From contig DASXDT010000006.1 of the NCBI GenBank assembly GCA_036490475.1, positions 1,116,001-1,180,000 on the forward strand: 64,000 nucleotides of DNA, given 5' to 3'. A program made the position numbers and the translations under genes. Position 1 is the first letter of the stretch, and every line of letters starts with the position of its first letter. The notes under the pieces are model-generated. The model was not told the DNA's origin and ran no database searches. It saw only the letters and a program-made list of their open reading frames with translations. Positions 52,378-60,594 of the stretch are shown in pieces. This DNA comes from Candidatus Tumulicola sp. (lineage in GTDB: Bacteria > Vulcanimicrobiota > Vulcanimicrobiia > Vulcanimicrobiales > Vulcanimicrobiaceae).

Positions 52378-53472
52378 TTGGTAAATCAGACGGCGCCGCC
52401 AGTTCGGCTCGGCAGTCAATTTTGGATGGTCAGCGCCGTCCTCGCAGTGCTGGCTGCCGTCGGAATATGGTTCTGGTACTGGTTCCCGATCGAGCAATAC
52501 TTGCCGGCCGCCATCGTAACTGCGCGTCAAGTCGACACACTCTTCCGCTTCATGGCCGCGACCGGCACCGCGCTCTACATTTTCATCGCCGGCTACCTCG
52601 TCTATTTCTCGATCGCGTTCCGCGTGCGCAAGAGCGATCCGCCCGACGCGATCGGCGTCCAAATCCACGACAATCACAAACTCGAATTGTGGTGGACGAT
52701 CATCCCAGCGTTGTTCGTCGTGCTGCTGTCGGCCGTCAGCGTTCGGATCTGGTACGAAATCATGCTGGAGCCGCAAAACGGTTTGGTCGTTCAAGCAATC
52801 GGCCACCAGTTCGATTTTACGTTCCGCTATCCGCAGGTCAACGGCGAGATCACCGACGAGATGCATCTGCCGATCGGCGTTCCAGTGACGCTCAATTTGA
52901 CGTCCTCGGATGTGATCCACTCGTTCTGGGTGCCGGCGATGCGCCTGAAAAACGACACCGTCCCTGGCCTCGTCACCGAGATCCGGTTTACGCCGCGCCT
53001 CGAGGGACGCTATCAAATCATTTGCACCCAGTTCTGCGGCGTGTTGCATAGCCAAATGAACAAGCAAGTGCTGGTCATCGAAAGCCGGGACAAGTTCAAC
53101 GCGTGGTTCCACGGCTGGCAAGTCAAGAACGCGCACGTCAGCAACGCATTACCGACGACGACCGGCACGGCGATCAACCTGTCGAATGCGAACATTGGGG
53201 CCGGTCAGACGCTGTTCAAACAGAAGTGCTCGGCGTGCCATTCGACGGGACCGTTCGATCAGCGCATCGTCGGCCCGGGCCTGAAGGCGGTGTTGCACGA
53301 CCCGACCCACCCGAATCTCGTAGACGGCGATCCGGCCACAGAGGCCAACGTCGCAAAGATTTTGCAGACCGGGTACACCGGCAGCATCGGCAGCATGCCC
53401 AACGCAACCACCAACGGACTCTCGGATCAGGATATTGCGAATCTAGTCGTGTACCTGAATTCCCTGAAGTAA
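52378..53472 (+). CDS. coxB: Cytochrome c oxidase subunit II with fused cytochrome c (caa3-type)
   Basis: A 364-residue protein with two membrane helices (about 17-37 and 60-82; a third hydrophobic stretch 102-123), a CuA cupredoxin domain and a C-terminal cytochrome c. CuA ligands: His181 (VIHSFW), Cys216, Cys220, His224 and Met227 (CTQFCGVLHSQM). Heme c: CSACH (284-288). Two positions are atypical: the aromatic motif reads GHQFDFTFRYP (Phe145 where Trp is usual) and Gln218 sits where Glu normally helps bind CuA/Mg. The fused heme c makes this a caa3-type oxidase entry point. TTG start. Confidence 0.93.
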   Translation: MVNQTAPPVRLGSQFWMVSAVLAVLAAVGIWFWYWFPIEQYLPAAIVTARQVDTLFRFMAATGTALYIFIAGYLVYFSIAFRVRKSDPPDAIGVQIHDNHKLELWWTIIPALFVVLLSAVSVRIWYEIMLEPQNGLVVQAIGHQFDFTFRYPQVNGEITDEMHLPIGVPVTLNLTSSDVIHSFWVPAMRLKNDTVPGLVTEIRFTPRLEGRYQIICTQFCGVLHSQMNKQVLVIESRDKFNAWFHGWQVKNAHVSNALPTTTGTAINLSNANIGAGQTLFKQKCSACHSTGPFDQRIVGPGLKAVLHDPTHPNLVDGDPATEANVAKILQTGYTGSIGSMPNATTNGLSDQDIANLVVYLNSLK

Positions 53473-53485
53473 TCGGAGAACGATC

Positions 53486-55165
53486 ATGGCAACCCACGCA
53501 CCAGTAGCTCATCCCGGCGGAATCGCGGGTCACATCCACCAGGAACCGCAGGGGTTCGTTCGACGATACGTCTTCTCGATCGATCATAAGATCATCGGAA
53601 TTCAATACCTGATCACCGGGTTCGTCTTCTTCATCCTGGCGGGCTTACTGGCCGAAACGATTCGCACGCAACTACTCAACGCTAACGGCGGCTTCGTTTC
53701 ACCCGAGACCTATAACGAGGTGTACAGCATCCATGGCAGCGCCATGGTATGGCTGGTCGTAATTCCCATCCTGACCGGTGGATTCGGCAACTTGGTTTTC
53801 CCGCTGCAGATCGGCGCGCGGGACGTCGCGTTTCCGTGGCTCAACCTATTGAGCTTCTGGATCTTTCCGGTGGCGGGTTTGATGTTGTTCTCGTCGTTCC
53901 TGATGGGCGCGCCAACCGCCGGCTGGACTGAGTATCCGCCGGTGTCGCTGCAAGGCGCGGCGGGTACGTCGATGTGGGCGGCTGCGATCTTTTTAGTCGG
54001 TGTCAGCTCGACGCTGACGGGTATTAATTTCGTCGTAACGTTGCTCAAGATGCGCGCGCCGGGGATGACTTTTACGCGCATGCCGCTGTTCTGCTGGGCA
54101 CAGTTCGCAACCGCTCCGCTGCTGATGATCGCCACGACGGCGCTGGCCGCCGCGCTGGCGGCGCTGTTCATCGAGCGCCAGTTCGGCGTGCCGTTCTTCG
54201 ACCCGACCAAGGGCGGCAGTGCGGTGCTATGGCAGCATATGTTCTGGTTCTACTCGCATCCCGCCGTCTACATTATGATTCTGCCGGCCTTCGGAATCAT
54301 CTCCGAAGTGCTTCCGACGTTCGCGCGTAAGCCGATCTTCGGATATAAGCTGATCGCGTTTTCGTCGATGGCAATCGCGTTGGCGGGCTTCATGGTGTGG
54401 GCGCATCACATGTTCACGTCGGGCCTCGCACCCTATTTGCAGTTACCGTTCATGATCTTGACGTTCGCGATCGGCGTGCCGACCGGCATCAAGATCTTTT
54501 CGTGGACCGCGACGCTGTGGGGCGGCAAGATCCATCTGACGACCGCCATGTTGTTCGCGATCGGATTCATCGCGCTATTCACGTGCGGCGGTATCACCGG
54601 CATCTTCCTGGCCGCGGTGCCCTACGACCTTGACGTGCACGGCACGTACTTCGTGGTCGCGCACTTCCACTACGTGCTCGTAGGCGGAAGCATGATGGGC
54701 GTGTTTGCCGGGATGTATTACTGGTTCCCAAAGATGTCCGGACGACTCTTGAACGAGACGCTCGGAAAGATTCACTTCTGGCTGTTCTTCATCGGATTTA
54801 ACGGTACGTTTTTGCCGATGCATTGGCTCGGTGTCGAAGGCATGCCGCGCTGGGTCGCGAGCTACGATCCGCAGTTCGAGTTCTGGAATCGCTTCGCGTC
54901 GATTTCGTCCTACGTGATGGCGCTCGGTATGTTGGTGTTCTTCTACAACGTCATCTCTAGCGCACGCTTCGGCAAACGGTCCGGACCGAATCCGTGGAAC
55001 GGCCGCACGCTCGAGTGGATGATTCCGTCGCCGCCGCACTACTACAACTTCAAAAACATTCCGACCGTGTACGGCCTGCCGTACGACTTCTCGCATCCAC
55101 TCCCGTATAAGGGTCTGGAAGACGAACTCAACGATTCGCCGCCCGCAGCGGCCGGAGCGCATTAA
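53486..55165 (+). CDS. coxA: Cytochrome c oxidase subunit I, A2-type
   Basis: A 559-residue heme-copper oxidase core with 12 helices, reducing O2 and pumping protons. Heme a ligand His83 (IHGSAM), CuB ligands His258-Tyr262 (YSHPAVY, cross-linked pair) and His307-His308 (WAHHMF), and the heme a/a3 ligands in VVAHFHYVL are all present. The D-channel Glu of HPEVY is replaced by Ala260 with Tyr256-Ser257 before it: this YSHPAVY motif defines the A2 subclass of Pereira's classification (as in Rhodothermus caa3). The LNLLSFW loop also lacks the usual second Asn. It follows coxB by 13 bases. Confidence 0.95.
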   Translation: MATHAPVAHPGGIAGHIHQEPQGFVRRYVFSIDHKIIGIQYLITGFVFFILAGLLAETIRTQLLNANGGFVSPETYNEVYSIHGSAMVWLVVIPILTGGFGNLVFPLQIGARDVAFPWLNLLSFWIFPVAGLMLFSSFLMGAPTAGWTEYPPVSLQGAAGTSMWAAAIFLVGVSSTLTGINFVVTLLKMRAPGMTFTRMPLFCWAQFATAPLLMIATTALAAALAALFIERQFGVPFFDPTKGGSAVLWQHMFWFYSHPAVYIMILPAFGIISEVLPTFARKPIFGYKLIAFSSMAIALAGFMVWAHHMFTSGLAPYLQLPFMILTFAIGVPTGIKIFSWTATLWGGKIHLTTAMLFAIGFIALFTCGGITGIFLAAVPYDLDVHGTYFVVAHFHYVLVGGSMMGVFAGMYYWFPKMSGRLLNETLGKIHFWLFFIGFNGTFLPMHWLGVEGMPRWVASYDPQFEFWNRFASISSYVMALGMLVFFYNVISSARFGKRSGPNPWNGRTLEWMIPSPPHYYNFKNIPTVYGLPYDFSHPLPYKGLEDELNDSPPAAAGAH

Positions 55166-55167
55166 GC

Positions 55168-55788
55168 ATGGCTGTCGCTTCGGTCCCGCACGGCGGCGTG
55201 CACGTGGAGCAGCCGGATCAGCTGTACAACGAAATCCGAGACCTGCGGCTGCAAGGGTTTCTTCTGGCGCTCATCAGCGACTGCGTCCTATTCTCGTCGT
55301 TCGTCTTCGCGTATTTGTACTTGCGCAATAGCGGCCAAGGCTGGCCGCCGCCGGGCATTCCGCGACTCGACGTGCCCTTTGCAGCCTGGAACTCCGTGTT
55401 ACTCTTTGGCTCGGGCGCGACGATGCATTACGCGCTCGAGAACCACAAGCACAACAACTTCATGAAATACATGTTGTTCTTGATCGCAACGATCATTCTG
55501 GGCGCGGGCTTCTTGGGCGGTCAAGGGTATGAGTACACACACCTTATCGTCAGCGAGCACATCACGTGGAGCGGAAGCGGCATCTTCGGCGCCTCATTCT
55601 TCACGCTTACCGGTATGCACGGCTTCCACGTATTCGTAGGCGTCATTTTTCTCACGGTGCTTTTGATGCAGTCGGCCGCCGGCGTCTACACGCGAGAAAA
55701 ATTCTTCGGCATCACCGCCGGAACGTTGTACTGGCATTTCGTCGACGTTATCTGGGTGCTACTCTTCTCGATCTTCTATCTGATTTAA
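55168..55788 (+). CDS. coxC: Cytochrome c oxidase subunit III
   Basis: A 206-residue protein with five membrane helices, the short bacterial form found in caa3 oxidases. Features: the RLQGFLLALISDCVLFSSFVFAYLYLRN opening, a FFTLTGMHGFHVFVGVIFL helix with the conserved Glu/His positions and the LYWHFVDVIWVLLFSIFYLI end, which is nearly invariant in subunits III. Starts two bases after the subunit I stop, so translation is coupled. It stabilises the core and keeps proton pumping active. Confidence 0.93.
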   Translation: MAVASVPHGGVHVEQPDQLYNEIRDLRLQGFLLALISDCVLFSSFVFAYLYLRNSGQGWPPPGIPRLDVPFAAWNSVLLFGSGATMHYALENHKHNNFMKYMLFLIATIILGAGFLGGQGYEYTHLIVSEHITWSGSGIFGASFFTLTGMHGFHVFVGVIFLTVLLMQSAAGVYTREKFFGITAGTLYWHFVDVIWVLLFSIFYLI

Positions 55789-55798
55789 GGAAGCGACG

Positions 55799-56011
55799 AT
55801 GCATCTCAATTGGCCAATCCTCGAACGCACCGGTGCCATCGCCGGCGGCATCATCGTCGGTATCGTCGCGTTCTACGCGCTCTATAAAGACTGGAAGACG
55901 CCGGGACTCGAGAACCAAGTGTTCAAATTGATGTTACTGTTGCTTGGCTTTGGAGCGCTGCTGGCAATCTTCGCGGGCGCGGGCGTGCTCGGAAACTTCG
56001 GGAAGGCATAG
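55799..56011 (+). CDS. Small membrane protein in the oxidase operon (possible subunit IV)
   Basis: A 70-residue protein with two hydrophobic helices (about residues 12-27 and 43-62), a LYKDWKTPGLENQVFKL loop and a Gly-rich end. It follows coxC by ten bases and precedes another tiny membrane protein by two, so it is part of the oxidase message. No family is recognised; its position and size match the small subunit IV seen in many caa3 oxidases, but the sequence does not prove this. Confidence 0.6.
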   Translation: MHLNWPILERTGAIAGGIIVGIVAFYALYKDWKTPGLENQVFKLMLLLLGFGALLAIFAGAGVLGNFGKA

Positions 56012-56013
56012 AG

Positions 56014-56217
56014 ATGATCGTACCGGATTCAGAGTATCTCGATTTTAGTCAAGTCCCGCAAACCAAGGGCATTCCGAAATCGATTTTGTACTCGGCGATC
56101 GTTGGCCTTGCCATGATCTTCGGGATCGGCGCATCGGTGGTATTGCTTTCAGGCAACGGCCATCATTGGCCGGCGGCCTCCTCGATGCGTGTGGACCTCG
56201 GTGCGCTCCACGAGTAA
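56014..56217 (+). CDS. Small membrane protein in the oxidase operon
   Basis: A 67-residue protein with one membrane helix (about residues 24-46, SILYSAIVGLAMIFGIGASVVLLS), an acidic N-terminus (VPDSEYLDFSQVPQ) and a short polar C-terminal tail. It starts two bases after the previous stop. It has no recognised family. The acidic N-terminal tail and His-His-Trp near the end could serve in assembly or electron-donor docking, but that is a guess. Confidence 0.55.
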   Translation: MIVPDSEYLDFSQVPQTKGIPKSILYSAIVGLAMIFGIGASVVLLSGNGHHWPAASSMRVDLGALHE

Positions 56218-56239
56218 CTGCGCGCTCGCGTAGACGACG

Positions 56240-56476
56240 ATGTCCGAGCGGCGTCTACGCAACATCGGAATGTTCGTCGTCCTCGGCGGCCTTTTGGCGG
56301 GCGGAGCGATTCGTTGGGAACCCCTGCGGACGCTGATTTTACTGGCTGTTTTTATCTTTGGTGTCTTCGAATATTGGCGCGCGGGCAATCGTCGCGCTGC
56401 CATCGGGTCCGTCGTCTTCGTCATCATCGGTACGACCTTGGCTCTCCTATACGCTTACCACAATTCAAACCGCTAA
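56240..56476 (+). CDS. Small membrane protein at the end of the oxidase operon
   Basis: A 78-residue protein with two hydrophobic helices (about residues 8-24 and 31-72, the second possibly two helices: LILLAVFIFGVFEYWRAG and IGSVVFVIIGTTLALLYAY) and a basic N-terminus (SERRLRNIG). It begins 22 bases after the preceding gene and is the last plus-strand gene before the minus-strand lipoprotein. Family unknown; oxidase accessory role by context only. Confidence 0.5.
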   Translation: MSERRLRNIGMFVVLGGLLAGGAIRWEPLRTLILLAVFIFGVFEYWRAGNRRAAIGSVVFVIIGTTLALLYAYHNSNR

Positions 56477-56519
56477 AGCCGGCGCGTCGGTTAGCGGCGA
56501 CGTCCTGCCCTGGGAAAAT

Positions 56520-56555
56520 GTAAAAAAGCAGACGGACCTTTCGGCCCGTCTGCTT
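56520..56555 (-). terminator. Intrinsic terminator for the minus-strand lipoprotein gene
   Basis: Ten-base stem AAGCAGACGG/CCGTCTGCTT with a ten-base loop; read on the minus strand it ends in a run of T (CTTTTTTA). It lies 25 bases beyond the stop of the lipoprotein at 56581-57600. On the plus strand the following bases (CACGG) are not T-rich, so the cox operon is not strongly terminated here. Confidence 0.85.
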
Positions 56556-56580
56556 CACGGAGATGGTGCGTAGCGGATTG

Positions 56581-57600
56581 TTAGGGTGGCGAGACGATAT
56601 CGAAATCGCCCGGGTTGATTGTCGACAGATTCTTTGCGTCGGTGCTTGTCCAAACCGGCGTCCCGTTCGAATCTTTCGCGAGGATGATCGCGTTGCAGCA
56701 ACCCGTATCGTACACGTAGAGACCATATTGTTGCATTGCGAGGGCGACGATCTTGGCTTCGCGACTGAAACCGGAGATATCGAACGAAGATTTTAGTCGC
56801 GCGTGCGAACCGTACGGCATCGGAGAATCGCTCCCGGGCCCCCTATAGGCGTTACCGTCGGTGCAGTGTGCTTTTCCGGCGGGCGAAACGCATGGAGCGC
56901 CGGCCACGCCGTTCAACGAGTGCGATACGGCGTTCCAACCGATCGCATGTCCGATCACGCCGGCAGTAAGTTCTTCCGGTCGAACCGCCAGCAGGCCTAA
57001 CGGAATTCCGGTCGCGGTTGAAAGTGCGCCGTTCTGCGGTTGCACGAAGGGCTTGGTGAGATCGATGTGTTCGTTATTGAACATCGACAAATAGTTGCCC
57101 GATTGGTAGTAGTACGTCAGGTACCCTTCGTAGTACTGACACGACTGCGTGTTGATCACTTCGGAGTGATGGTCGCCGTCTTTCTCGATGAAAAAGCTCG
57201 ACGTCCACGGGATCGGCGAGTACGGATGATCGTAACTGTTCCCGGGTTTGACCGTGACCAGCGGCGTAGAGTTGGTTGCGGAATTGATGTCTTGCAGACT
57301 AACCCAAGCTTGGAAACCGCCTCCGCCTCCGCCGGCGAGTGTTGCGGCAATGTATTTTGCGCTCATCGATTCCGGCGATGCTTTTGTGATCGTCGTTTGA
57401 TACACGTCACCGCTCGGATACGGGCAGCCGAGAATTTTTGGAGCGCTTGACGGCTGCGCGGTCGGCTTACTGGACGGAAGGGCTTGCGCCCCGGCATACT
57501 GCCCTGGAATGGGGGATTGCGAATTCAATCCACCTTGACATGCGCACAATGCGCCTAGTGCCAGCGTCGCTGGCAAGCAACGAAACATACCTCGAACCAT
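56581..57600 (-). CDS. Secreted lipoprotein of unknown function
   Basis: A 339-residue predicted lipoprotein (MVRGMFRCLPATLALGALCAC, lipobox LGALCAC). GAGGAGG lies seven bases before the ATG at 57600, fixing the start. A Pro/Ser-rich linker follows (SSKPTAQPSSAPK, about 44-56), then a soluble domain with several Cys. The C-terminal part, FDISGFSREAKIVALAMQQYGLYVYDTG and STINPGDFDIV, resembles an uncharacterised family of secreted bacterial proteins that I remember by the ALxxYGxxxxD pattern. No catalytic motif is clear. A strong terminator follows. Confidence 0.65.
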   Translation of the reverse strand: MVRGMFRCLPATLALGALCACQGGLNSQSPIPGQYAGAQALPSSKPTAQPSSAPKILGCPYPSGDVYQTTITKASPESMSAKYIAATLAGGGGGGFQAWVSLQDINSATNSTPLVTVKPGNSYDHPYSPIPWTSSFFIEKDGDHHSEVINTQSCQYYEGYLTYYYQSGNYLSMFNNEHIDLTKPFVQPQNGALSTATGIPLGLLAVRPEELTAGVIGHAIGWNAVSHSLNGVAGAPCVSPAGKAHCTDGNAYRGPGSDSPMPYGSHARLKSSFDISGFSREAKIVALAMQQYGLYVYDTGCCNAIILAKDSNGTPVWTSTDAKNLSTINPGDFDIVSPP

Positions 57601-57606
57601 GTGTTG

Positions 57607-57614
57607 GCCTCCTC
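57607..57614 (-). promoter_or_regulatory. Ribosome-binding site of the lipoprotein
   Basis: On the minus strand GAGGAGG stands seven bases upstream of the ATG at 57600 and fixes that start for the lipoprotein. Confidence 0.7.
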
Positions 57615-57631
57615 ACCCACAAGTCGGCGTA

Positions 57632-57643
57632 GGACTTAAGTCC
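57632..57643. promoter_or_regulatory. Perfect 12-base palindrome, possible operator
   Basis: GGACTTAAGTCC is a perfect inverted repeat located 32 bases upstream of the lipoprotein ATG, between its ribosome-binding site and the candidate promoter at 57670-57697. It could be an operator or a chance EcoRI-like six-cutter-type palindrome; only position and symmetry support it. Confidence 0.35.
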
Positions 57644-57669
57644 CGGTCGCCATGATTCTTCAGTTGCTC

Positions 57670-57697
57670 TTATTATCATGCTTTGCGCACGAAGCAA
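57670..57697 (-). promoter_or_regulatory. Candidate sigma70-like promoter of the lipoprotein gene
   Basis: On the minus strand TTGCTT (57697-57692) and TAATAA (57675-57670) are separated by 16 bases and match the -35 and -10 consensus only partly (4 of 6 each). Placed 70-97 bases before the ATG. Weak evidence. Confidence 0.25.
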
Positions 57698-57790
57698 GCT
57701 GATGGTATCTTGCAGATCGCCTGGTGTTAGGGACCGCTACTTGTAAAGCCGCACGTGCAAGCAATGAACCGAATGGACCAATCGCTAAAT

Positions 57791-58381
57791 TTACTTGCGA
57801 AACCGTTCGCGCGCAATGCCGATTGCGAGCGCCGGTAGATCGCCATCTGGTAACACACCGGTTGGTTTTCCGTCGATTTTGTGGATCCCGGCATACGTCG
57901 AGAACTCGAGCATCGATGGAATCGTCGCTTCGGCCAGCGCAATCGTTCCGAGAAATTCCCATTCGCATGCGACCGACGCATCCGGAAATAATGCGGCGAC
58001 GTATCCGCAGGCGTCGTCGCGCGATTGCGCGTCGCGGTCGCGATAGCGCACGTAGCCGTCTAAAATATAGATCGGCTTGAACGTCTGCATGTAAGCTGCG
58101 ATCGGCGCAACCAGCACCGCGACGAAATACCCGGCGAACGCGATCGCGCCGATCGCGAATATCGGTGCGATCTTTACTAGCGTCGCATCGCTGGCGACGT
58201 GATGCGCGCGCCACACGATACCCCATGTGAGCAAGACCATAAATATCGCTCCGACGAGCGGCTCTATGGCGATCGCCATGCGGCCACTCAGTCCGCGCGC
58301 GACGATGCCCCGTTCGCGTTCGGTCCATGCCCGGTGCGCCAGCCCGAGCGCACGCCGGTCGAGCGGGCCGAAGCGTTTCAT
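57791..58381 (-). CDS. Membrane protein of unknown function
   Basis: A 196-residue protein with two or three membrane helices (about residues 37-57, 70-93) after a basic N-terminus, then a soluble C-terminal domain (about 100-196) containing YILDGYVRYRDRDAQSRDDACGYVAALFPD and WEFLGTIALAEATIPSMLEFSTYAGIHKIDG. No recognised family. It starts nine bases after the MFS stop and is the last gene of the ctaA-ctaB-MFS operon, so its product may belong to heme or oxidase biogenesis, though nothing in the sequence proves it. A 190-base gap with a palindrome separates it from the lipoprotein. Confidence 0.5.
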   Translation of the reverse strand: MKRFGPLDRRALGLAHRAWTERERGIVARGLSGRMAIAIEPLVGAIFMVLLTWGIVWRAHHVASDATLVKIAPIFAIGAIAFAGYFVAVLVAPIAAYMQTFKPIYILDGYVRYRDRDAQSRDDACGYVAALFPDASVACEWEFLGTIALAEATIPSMLEFSTYAGIHKIDGKPTGVLPDGDLPALAIGIARERFRK

Positions 58382-58390
58382 ACCGCCCGG

Positions 58391-59722
58391 CTAAGCCGCT
58401 TCTCCGATCGGCTCGCGGCGTTCTTGCCGGCGCGACTTCAGCGCGGTCGTTAACGCCAGAGCAACGAGCGCGACGGCGCAAAATGCCAGATAGGCTTCGC
58501 GATAGCCAACGACTTCTTGTGTCGCCAGGCCGATGATGCCGCCTACTAACGACGAGCCGACGATCTGCCCTACGATCAAACATTGGCTCAGCAGTCCGAC
58601 AGCGATTGCGCGCGTGTGTTCGTGCGTTTCGTTGGTAACGATATACCGCGTTGGCGCGCCCAGCAGCGCACCAAAACCGGCGCCGGCAACCAGCATCGCG
58701 AGCACCGCCAACCAGATCGAGCTAAAGCCGAGTGCGAACAAGCCGAGCCCCACTTCCACTGCGACCGTGCCGACTAACAACACGTCGCGGCTTCCTACGC
58801 GGTCGAGTGCGCGTCCCGCCATCGGAATAACGATCACGAATGCCAACGCGCCGAGCGCGGCGATCGAGCCGGCGGCGATATACGACACGTGCAGCGCGCC
58901 GACTAATACGGTCGGAACGAAAAATAGCGAACCCTCGAGGATGCCGATCGCGATCTCGAGAGCGTACGTTTTAGCCAGCTGCGCGTTGCGCAACAACACC
59001 GGCGGGACCACCGGAAAACGCGCACCGCGCGATTCCCACAACCAAAAGCCGGCGAGCACCACTATGCTGCCGGTGCCGAGCACGACGTGCGCTTCGATCA
59101 AGCCGTCGGTCAGGGCTAATAACCCAACGCACAGAAGCGCTAATCCTAAGACGTCGACCGGCTGCCGTTTGCGCGGCGCGAACGACGGGACGTAGCGCAT
59201 CGCAAGCCAGAAGACGACTGCCGCCAGCGGCACGTTCGGCAAAAAAATCCAACGCCAGGATACGTAGTGGGCGATCGCACCGCCGAACAAAGGTCCGATG
59301 ACGGCCGCCAATCCCCACATGGCGGCGACCATTCCAAGTGCAGCCCCGCGCCGTTCGCGCGGCACGACGTCGCCGATCGCGGCGGTCGCGACTGGAAAAA
59401 TGCCGCCTGCACCTGACGCCTGCAACGCGCGCGCGAACAGAAACACGCCGTAATTCGGCGCAGCCATCGCCACGATGCTGCCCGCGGCAAAGAGCGCGAT
59501 GCAGCCTAAGTACGCTGGACGCCGTCCGTATCGGTCGGCCAGTGCGGAAGCGATGGCGATCGAAGCGACGGTGACCAGCAAGTACAACGTAAACACCCAC
59601 GCCAAGTCGGCGGTCTGAACGTTGAAATCGTGGCCCAGCGCGGGCAGTGCGGGAGAGAGAACGCTCAAATCGAGCGCTCCGGCAAACACGCCGGCGGCCA
59701 GCGTGCCGAGCAGCGGTTTCAC
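58391..59722 (-). CDS. MFS transporter, DHA-type
   Basis: A 443-residue permease of about 12-14 helices. The GTG at 59722 is chosen because it overlaps the ctaB stop (GTGA) and starts at the first helix; the ATG at 59758 would lie inside ctaB. MFS motifs are [22 protein letters not shown] (first helix), [14 protein letters not shown] (motif A), [31 protein letters not shown] (motif C-like) and a second-half [13 protein letters not shown] loop. Drug/H+ antiporter relatives export small molecules; its place in a heme A operon is unusual, so it might export a heme intermediate or be unrelated. Confidence 0.85.
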   Translation of the reverse strand: MKPLLGTLAAGVFAGALDLSVLSPALPALGHDFNVQTADLAWVFTLYLLVTVASIAIASALADRYGRRPAYLGCIALFAAGSIVAMAAPNYGVFLFARALQASGAGGIFPVATAAIGDVVPRERRGAALGMVAAMWGLAAVIGPLFGGAIAHYVSWRWIFLPNVPLAAVVFWLAMRYVPSFAPRKRQPVDVLGLALLCVGLLALTDGLIEAHVVLGTGSIVVLAGFWLWESRGARFPVVPPVLLRNAQLAKTYALEIAIGILEGSLFFVPTVLVGALHVSYIAAGSIAALGALAFVIVIPMAGRALDRVGSRDVLLVGTVAVEVGLGLFALGFSSIWLAVLAMLVAGAGFGALLGAPTRYIVTNETHEHTRAIAVGLLSQCLIVGQIVGSSLVGGIIGLATQEVVGYREAYLAFCAVALVALALTTALKSRRQERREPIGEAA

Positions 59723-60594
59723 GCGACGATGATGCGATCGACGACCATGAACAGGCACATCAGCGCGAGGTATAACAGCGAAAATCGAAACAACCTGCGC
59801 GCGGCTAACGTTCCATCGGTTTCACGCCACGTTCGCACGGCATCGAGCAAAAAGATCGCTCCCAATACTGCCGCAGCGGCAAAATACAGCGCACCCATGA
59901 CGTGCAACGGATACAGCGCCAGCGACGCGATCACTAAGATCGCGCTGTAGTAAAAGATCTCGCGTTTCGTTCGCGGCCGGCCGTACACGTTGGGGAACAT
60001 CGGAACCTTGGCACGGTCGTAATCCAGCTCGGTCATGAGCGACAACGACCAGAAATGTGGTGGCGTCCATAAAAAGATCAGCGCGAACAGTCCCAACGCC
60101 GGACCGCCGATAGAGTTGGTCACCGCGGCCCAGCCCACTAGCGGCGGCACCGCGCCGGCCGCGCCGCCGATCACGATGTTCAGCGGCGTTAATCGCTTGA
60201 GCCACATGGTGTAGATGACGACGTAGTACACGTTGCCCGCCAGCGAGAGCCAGGCTGCCAACGGATTTACCAACACGTACAATATTGCGAAGCCGAGCAG
60301 GCCCACGATGGTGGCGTAAATGGTGCCGGCACGCTTCGAGATGCGGCCTTGCGGGATCGGCCGGTCGACCGTGCGCCGCATGATGCCGTCGATGTCGGCG
60401 TCGTAGACGCAGTTGAAGGCGCCTGCCGACGCCGCCGACAACGCGCCGCCAAGCAGCGTCCACAGTGCGATCCCAATCGGTGGAAGGCCGTGTGCCGCCA
60501 TGGCCATCGCCGCCGCCGTTGTGATCAGCAGCAGATAGATGATGCGTGGTTTCGAAAGCTCGTAATAATCGGCGAGGACGTTGCGCAAATTCAC
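59719..60594 (-). CDS. ctaB: Protoheme IX farnesyltransferase (heme O synthase)
   Basis: A 291-residue UbiA-family enzyme that adds farnesyl to heme B giving heme O. GTG at 60594 overlaps the ctaA stop by four bases; the frame upstream lacks homology. Seven to nine helices; the two Asp-rich prenyl-diphosphate motifs are [24 protein letters not shown] (NxxxDxDxD) and, after helix five, the [10 protein letters not shown] and [13 protein letters not shown] stretch, which is diagnostic for heme O synthase. It provides the heme O precursor for CtaA and the oxidase. Confidence 0.93.
   Translation of the reverse strand: MNLRNVLADYYELSKPRIIYLLLITTAAAMAMAAHGLPPIGIALWTLLGGALSAASAGAFNCVYDADIDGIMRRTVDRPIPQGRISKRAGTIYATIVGLLGFAILYVLVNPLAAWLSLAGNVYYVVIYTMWLKRLTPLNIVIGGAAGAVPPLVGWAAVTNSIGGPALGLFALIFLWTPPHFWSLSLMTELDYDRAKVPMFPNVYGRPRTKREIFYYSAILVIASLALYPLHVMGALYFAAAAVLGAIFLLDAVRTWRETDGTLAARRLFRFSLLYLALMCLFMVVDRIIVA

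Noticed and set aside
56520-56555. Terminator considered as end of the oxidase operon
   Set aside because: The T-run is on the minus strand only, so it serves the lipoprotein gene.
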